Shown: positions 63,268-64,000 of the stretch, one piece after another | Layout of the letters: every line of letters starts with the position of its first letter | How positions within the stretch are numbered: the first letter of the stretch is position 1 | Assembly (NCBI RefSeq): GCF_020404845.1 | Contig: NZ_JAIOJZ010000022.1 | Span: 62,001-126,000 of the forward strand | Direction: 5' to 3' | Length of the DNA stretch: 64,000 nucleotides | From: Streptomyces hyderabadensis | Lineage (GTDB): Bacteria; Actinomycetota; Actinomycetes; Streptomycetales; Streptomycetaceae | The notes under the pieces: model-generated | What the model saw: the letters and a program-made list of their open reading frames with translations, nothing else | Database searches by the model: none | What the model was told of the DNA's origin: nothing | Program-made: the position numbers and the translations under genes

Positions 63268-64000
63268 GTGACGGACCTGCAGACGGACCAGCGGGAGTCA
63301 GGCCATCGGGAGACGGGCCGGCGGGAGACCGACCAGCGGGAGACGTATCTGACCGGGTACGCCGAGATCCTGGCGGCGGTCGCCGACACCGGGCGCCGGC
63401 TCACCCGCGACGAGCTGGAGCAGCGACGCCTCTTCGGTGAGCAGGCCGCGGAGGCGGGCCACAGCCTGCGCAGTCTCGTACGGCTGCACCTGGACGCCAC
63501 CCGCACGTCCTGGCCCGGCGGCGGGTCGGCGGGCCCGGCCCCGGATGCCACCGGCACCGTGCTCGCCGCCGTCGCCCAGGCCGTGGACGCCTTCGCGGAG
63601 GGCTACGAACGCGCACAGCGGCTCGCCGTACGCCAGGAGGAGGCCGCGCGGCGGGAGTTCATCGACGACCTGCTCTACGGGCGCAGCGACCTCGGCCGGC
63701 TCGCCGAACGGGCCGAGCGCTTCGGACTCGTCCTCTCCCGCGCCCACGCCGTCGCGGTGGCCCAGGGGCCGGAGGCGTACGACGACACCGCGCCGGTCAC
63801 CCGGGTCGTGGAGACGGCGCTCATCTCCCGTTTCGGCGACCGGCGGGTCCTGATCACCACCAAGAACGGGCAGTTGATCTGCATCGCGCCCGGCGACCAG
63901 GACGACGTCCTGTCCTTCTTCGCCAAGCAGGCCTACGCCGCCACCGACGGCAGCAGGGTCGCCATCGGGCGCCCGCAGAGCGGCGCGGGCGGCGTGGTGC
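63268..64000 (+). CDS. PucR/CdaR-family transcriptional regulator, 3' end outside window
   Basis: 244 codons from GTG 63268 to the window edge, no stop. It starts MTDLQTDQRESGHRETGRRE, an RET/RES repeat from a short DNA repeat at 63280-63345. Then a helical N-terminal domain (SLRSLVRLHLDATRTSW, VAQAVDAFAEGYERAQRLAV), and FIDDLLYGRSDLGRLAERAE with the GGDEF-like CdaR fold beginning after it. The C-terminal HTH_30 (PucR) would lie beyond the window. Such regulators are frequent in Streptomyces; target unknown. Confidence 0.8.
   Translation, partial: MTDLQTDQRESGHRETGRRETDQRETYLTGYAEILAAVADTGRRLTRDELEQRRLFGEQAAEAGHSLRSLVRLHLDATRTSWPGGGSAGPAPDATGTVLAAVAQAVDAFAEGYERAQRLAVRQEEAARREFIDDLLYGRSDLGRLAERAERFGLVLSRAHAVAVAQGPEAYDDTAPVTRVVETALISRFGDRRVLITTKNGQLICIAPGDQDDVLSFFAKQAYAATDGSRVAIGRPQSGAGGVV

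Overview
The window is chromosomal DNA of a Streptomyces species, very close in gene content and order to the Streptomyces coelicolor SCO3547-SCO3600 region. This is inferred from the very high G+C, GTG/TTG starts, developmental genes (bldG, wblA), a Tad-like secretion cluster and an inducible vancomycin-resistance cluster in the S. coelicolor arrangement. Much of the order also matches the conserved actinobacterial Rv3649-Rv3683 block of Mycobacterium.

Layout. 1-5.5 kb: K+-independent H+-pyrophosphatase (5' part), an RsbW-like anti-sigma factor, its antagonist BldG, and an MrfA-like DEAH helicase. 5.4-11.6 kb (minus): a translationally coupled operon ssd - tadA - tadB - tadC - DUF4244 pilin-like - tadE - tadG-like. 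The tadE-like gene is broken by a 74-bp tandem duplication. 12-19.5 kb: HAD phosphatase, a probable 6S RNA interval, a degenerate Fic-fold protein, a MinD/CooC-like ATPase, a deacetylase-like lipoprotein, and a SulP-carbonic anhydrase fusion. 19.7-33.2 kb: acsA, nhaA, a holin-like membrane protein, hydrolases, MarP protease, two Nudix enzymes, endonuclease III with a histone-like tail, Crp, metallo-beta-lactamase, RidA. 33.3-41.8 kb: paired Get3/ArsA-like ATPases, wblA, a class A PBP, a GatB/YqeY protein, a phosphoesterase and a Pr6Pr membrane protein.

41.8-48.9 kb: a ~7-kb integrated element sits in the 3' half of a tRNA-Pro(CGG) gene, bounded by perfect 45-bp att repeats. It has a pSAM2/AICE-type backbone (int, xis, rep, a small Cys-pair gene, spdD) but no TraB translocase. 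Several backbone genes carry single-base frameshifts. Its right half is a cargo of markedly lower G+C: a PD-(D/E)XK-nuclease-like gene coupled to a DndB/DGQHR-like gene, convergent with a small acidic protein gene. This is the best candidate for an undescribed (probably DNA-defence) system.

48.9-64 kb: an alpha/beta hydrolase and divergent TetR regulator around a 46-bp perfect palindrome, then vanS-vanR (minus) and vanJ, vanK, vanHAX (plus). VanRS senses glycopeptides. VanH makes D-lactate, VanA makes D-Ala-D-Lac, VanX destroys D-Ala-D-Ala, VanK adapts the cross-bridge and VanJ works on lipid carriers. vanJ, vanK and vanH each carry the same 62-bp promoter element ending exactly at the ATG, and vanK has an extra array of five 20-bp repeats. 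The window ends with a CPBP protease, hydrolase/ArsR pair, K+/H+ antiporter, two small proteins and a truncated PucR-type regulator.
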